The notes under the pieces are model-generated. The model saw only the letters and a program-made list of their open reading frames with translations. It ran no database searches and had not been told where the DNA came from. The position numbers were made by a program, and so were the translations under genes. 44,910 nt of DNA from IMG/VR virus record IMGVR_UViG_3300038629_000237, positions 1-44,910 of that record. One strand, written 5' to 3'. This document shows, in pieces, positions 44,631-44,910 of this stretch. The DNA comes from a virus. Positions within the stretch are counted from its first letter, which is position 1, and every line of letters starts with the position of its first letter.

Positions 44631-44909
44631 TCAATCGAGGTTGTCGAGCGACCCCAAGATATCTTTCAACTCGCTGTCAAGTTCATCATCAGAGGCATCG
44701 GCAGCGACCACCACTACAGGTGCGGCTTCGGTGGCGGTAGGTACTTCGACCACGGGGACGGCGGGAACGGGTACCGGCATCGATGGTGTAGTAGCCGGTG
44801 CAGCCGGGGCAGTAGCCGCCGGAGTAGCTGGTTGTTCAAAGAGATTCTCCTCTGCTGCTGGTGCTTGTGTTGGTACCACTATCTCTAAGTCCTTAGCGAG
44901 TACCGCTTC
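44631..44909 (-). CDS. C-terminal part of a proline/alanine-rich acidic protein (cut by window edge)
   Basis: The frame is open from the right edge to TGA 44631. A GTG at 44879 could start a short version, but no binding site is seen and the open frame continues upstream (EAVLAKDLEIV), so truncation is likelier. The visible part is a long Pro/Ala/Val linker (PATPAATAPAAPATTPSMP) ending in an acidic tail (DDELDSELKDILGSLDNLD). Proteins with such tails next to primases include ssDNA-binding and recombination proteins, but the terminal aromatic residue usual in SSB tips is missing. Upstream of the primase-helicase by 60 bases. Confidence 0.5.
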   Translation of the reverse strand, partial: EAVLAKDLEIVVPTQAPAAEENLFEQPATPAATAPAAPATTPSMPVPVPAVPVVEVPTATEAAPVVVVAADASDDELDSELKDILGSLDNLD

Positions 44910-44910
44910 G

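Noticed and set aside
1-44910. tRNA genes, CRISPR arrays, insertion sequences, integrase or attachment sites
   Set aside because: I saw no cloverleaf-like sequence, regular spaced repeats, transposase or recombinase motifs; the coding density leaves almost no room for them. A dedicated scan was not possible.

Overview
This window reads as part of the genome of a tailed double-stranded DNA bacteriophage. It encodes a large terminase, a portal, a scaffold, an HK97-fold-like coat protein, head-tail adaptors, several fibre-like proteins, a holin, DNA-ejection proteins and a primase-helicase. I see no tail sheath, tail tube, chaperone frameshift or classical tape measure. The late genes end with three internal-virion-type genes, the last encoding 2492 residues. 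Together this suggests a short-tailed (podovirus-like) phage. Repeat-rich fibres of this style are frequent in phages of marine bacteria, so an aquatic proteobacterial host is plausible, but the sequence does not prove it. I see no integrase, repressor, tRNA, rRNA, CRISPR array or insertion sequence.

Layout. Positions 1-3146 (+) hold a truncated gene, a class I methyltransferase, a ribbon-helix-helix-like protein, a candidate small terminase, three very basic small proteins (one with an HNH-like signature) and an unknown protein. Positions 3143-5015 (+) hold the large terminase and a DUF5675-type protein. Positions 5016-10496 (-) hold a compact five-gene reverse-strand operon: a ParB-like protein and four beta-rich, fibre-like proteins, inserted between terminase and portal. 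A short divergent control region (about 10497-10580) separates it from the forward genes. Positions 10581-15600 (+) hold the portal, four small proteins, the scaffold and the coat protein, followed by a hairpin terminator. Positions 15659-19883 hold adaptors and neck/fibre proteins. Positions 19885-20862 hold a lysis region with a holin and a membrane-anchored coiled-coil protein, but no recognisable endolysin. Positions 20872-30777 hold tail/neck structural proteins and three long fibre-type proteins. Positions 30787-31879 hold small proteins and a GNAT-like acetyltransferase. Positions 31845-41839 hold three ejection-type virion proteins, the last carrying an HExxH metallopeptidase motif and a PLxRFG-like motif. 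Positions 41802-44570 (-) hold a primase-helicase of the replication module, whose 3' end overlaps the last virion gene. A partial proline/alanine-rich acidic protein (-) runs off the right edge.

The genes are packed very tightly: most stops overlap or abut the next start (ATGA or TAATG type), so translational coupling is likely. No stretch longer than about 100 bases lacks a gene. Family assignments come from reading translated sequence by eye, without database searches.
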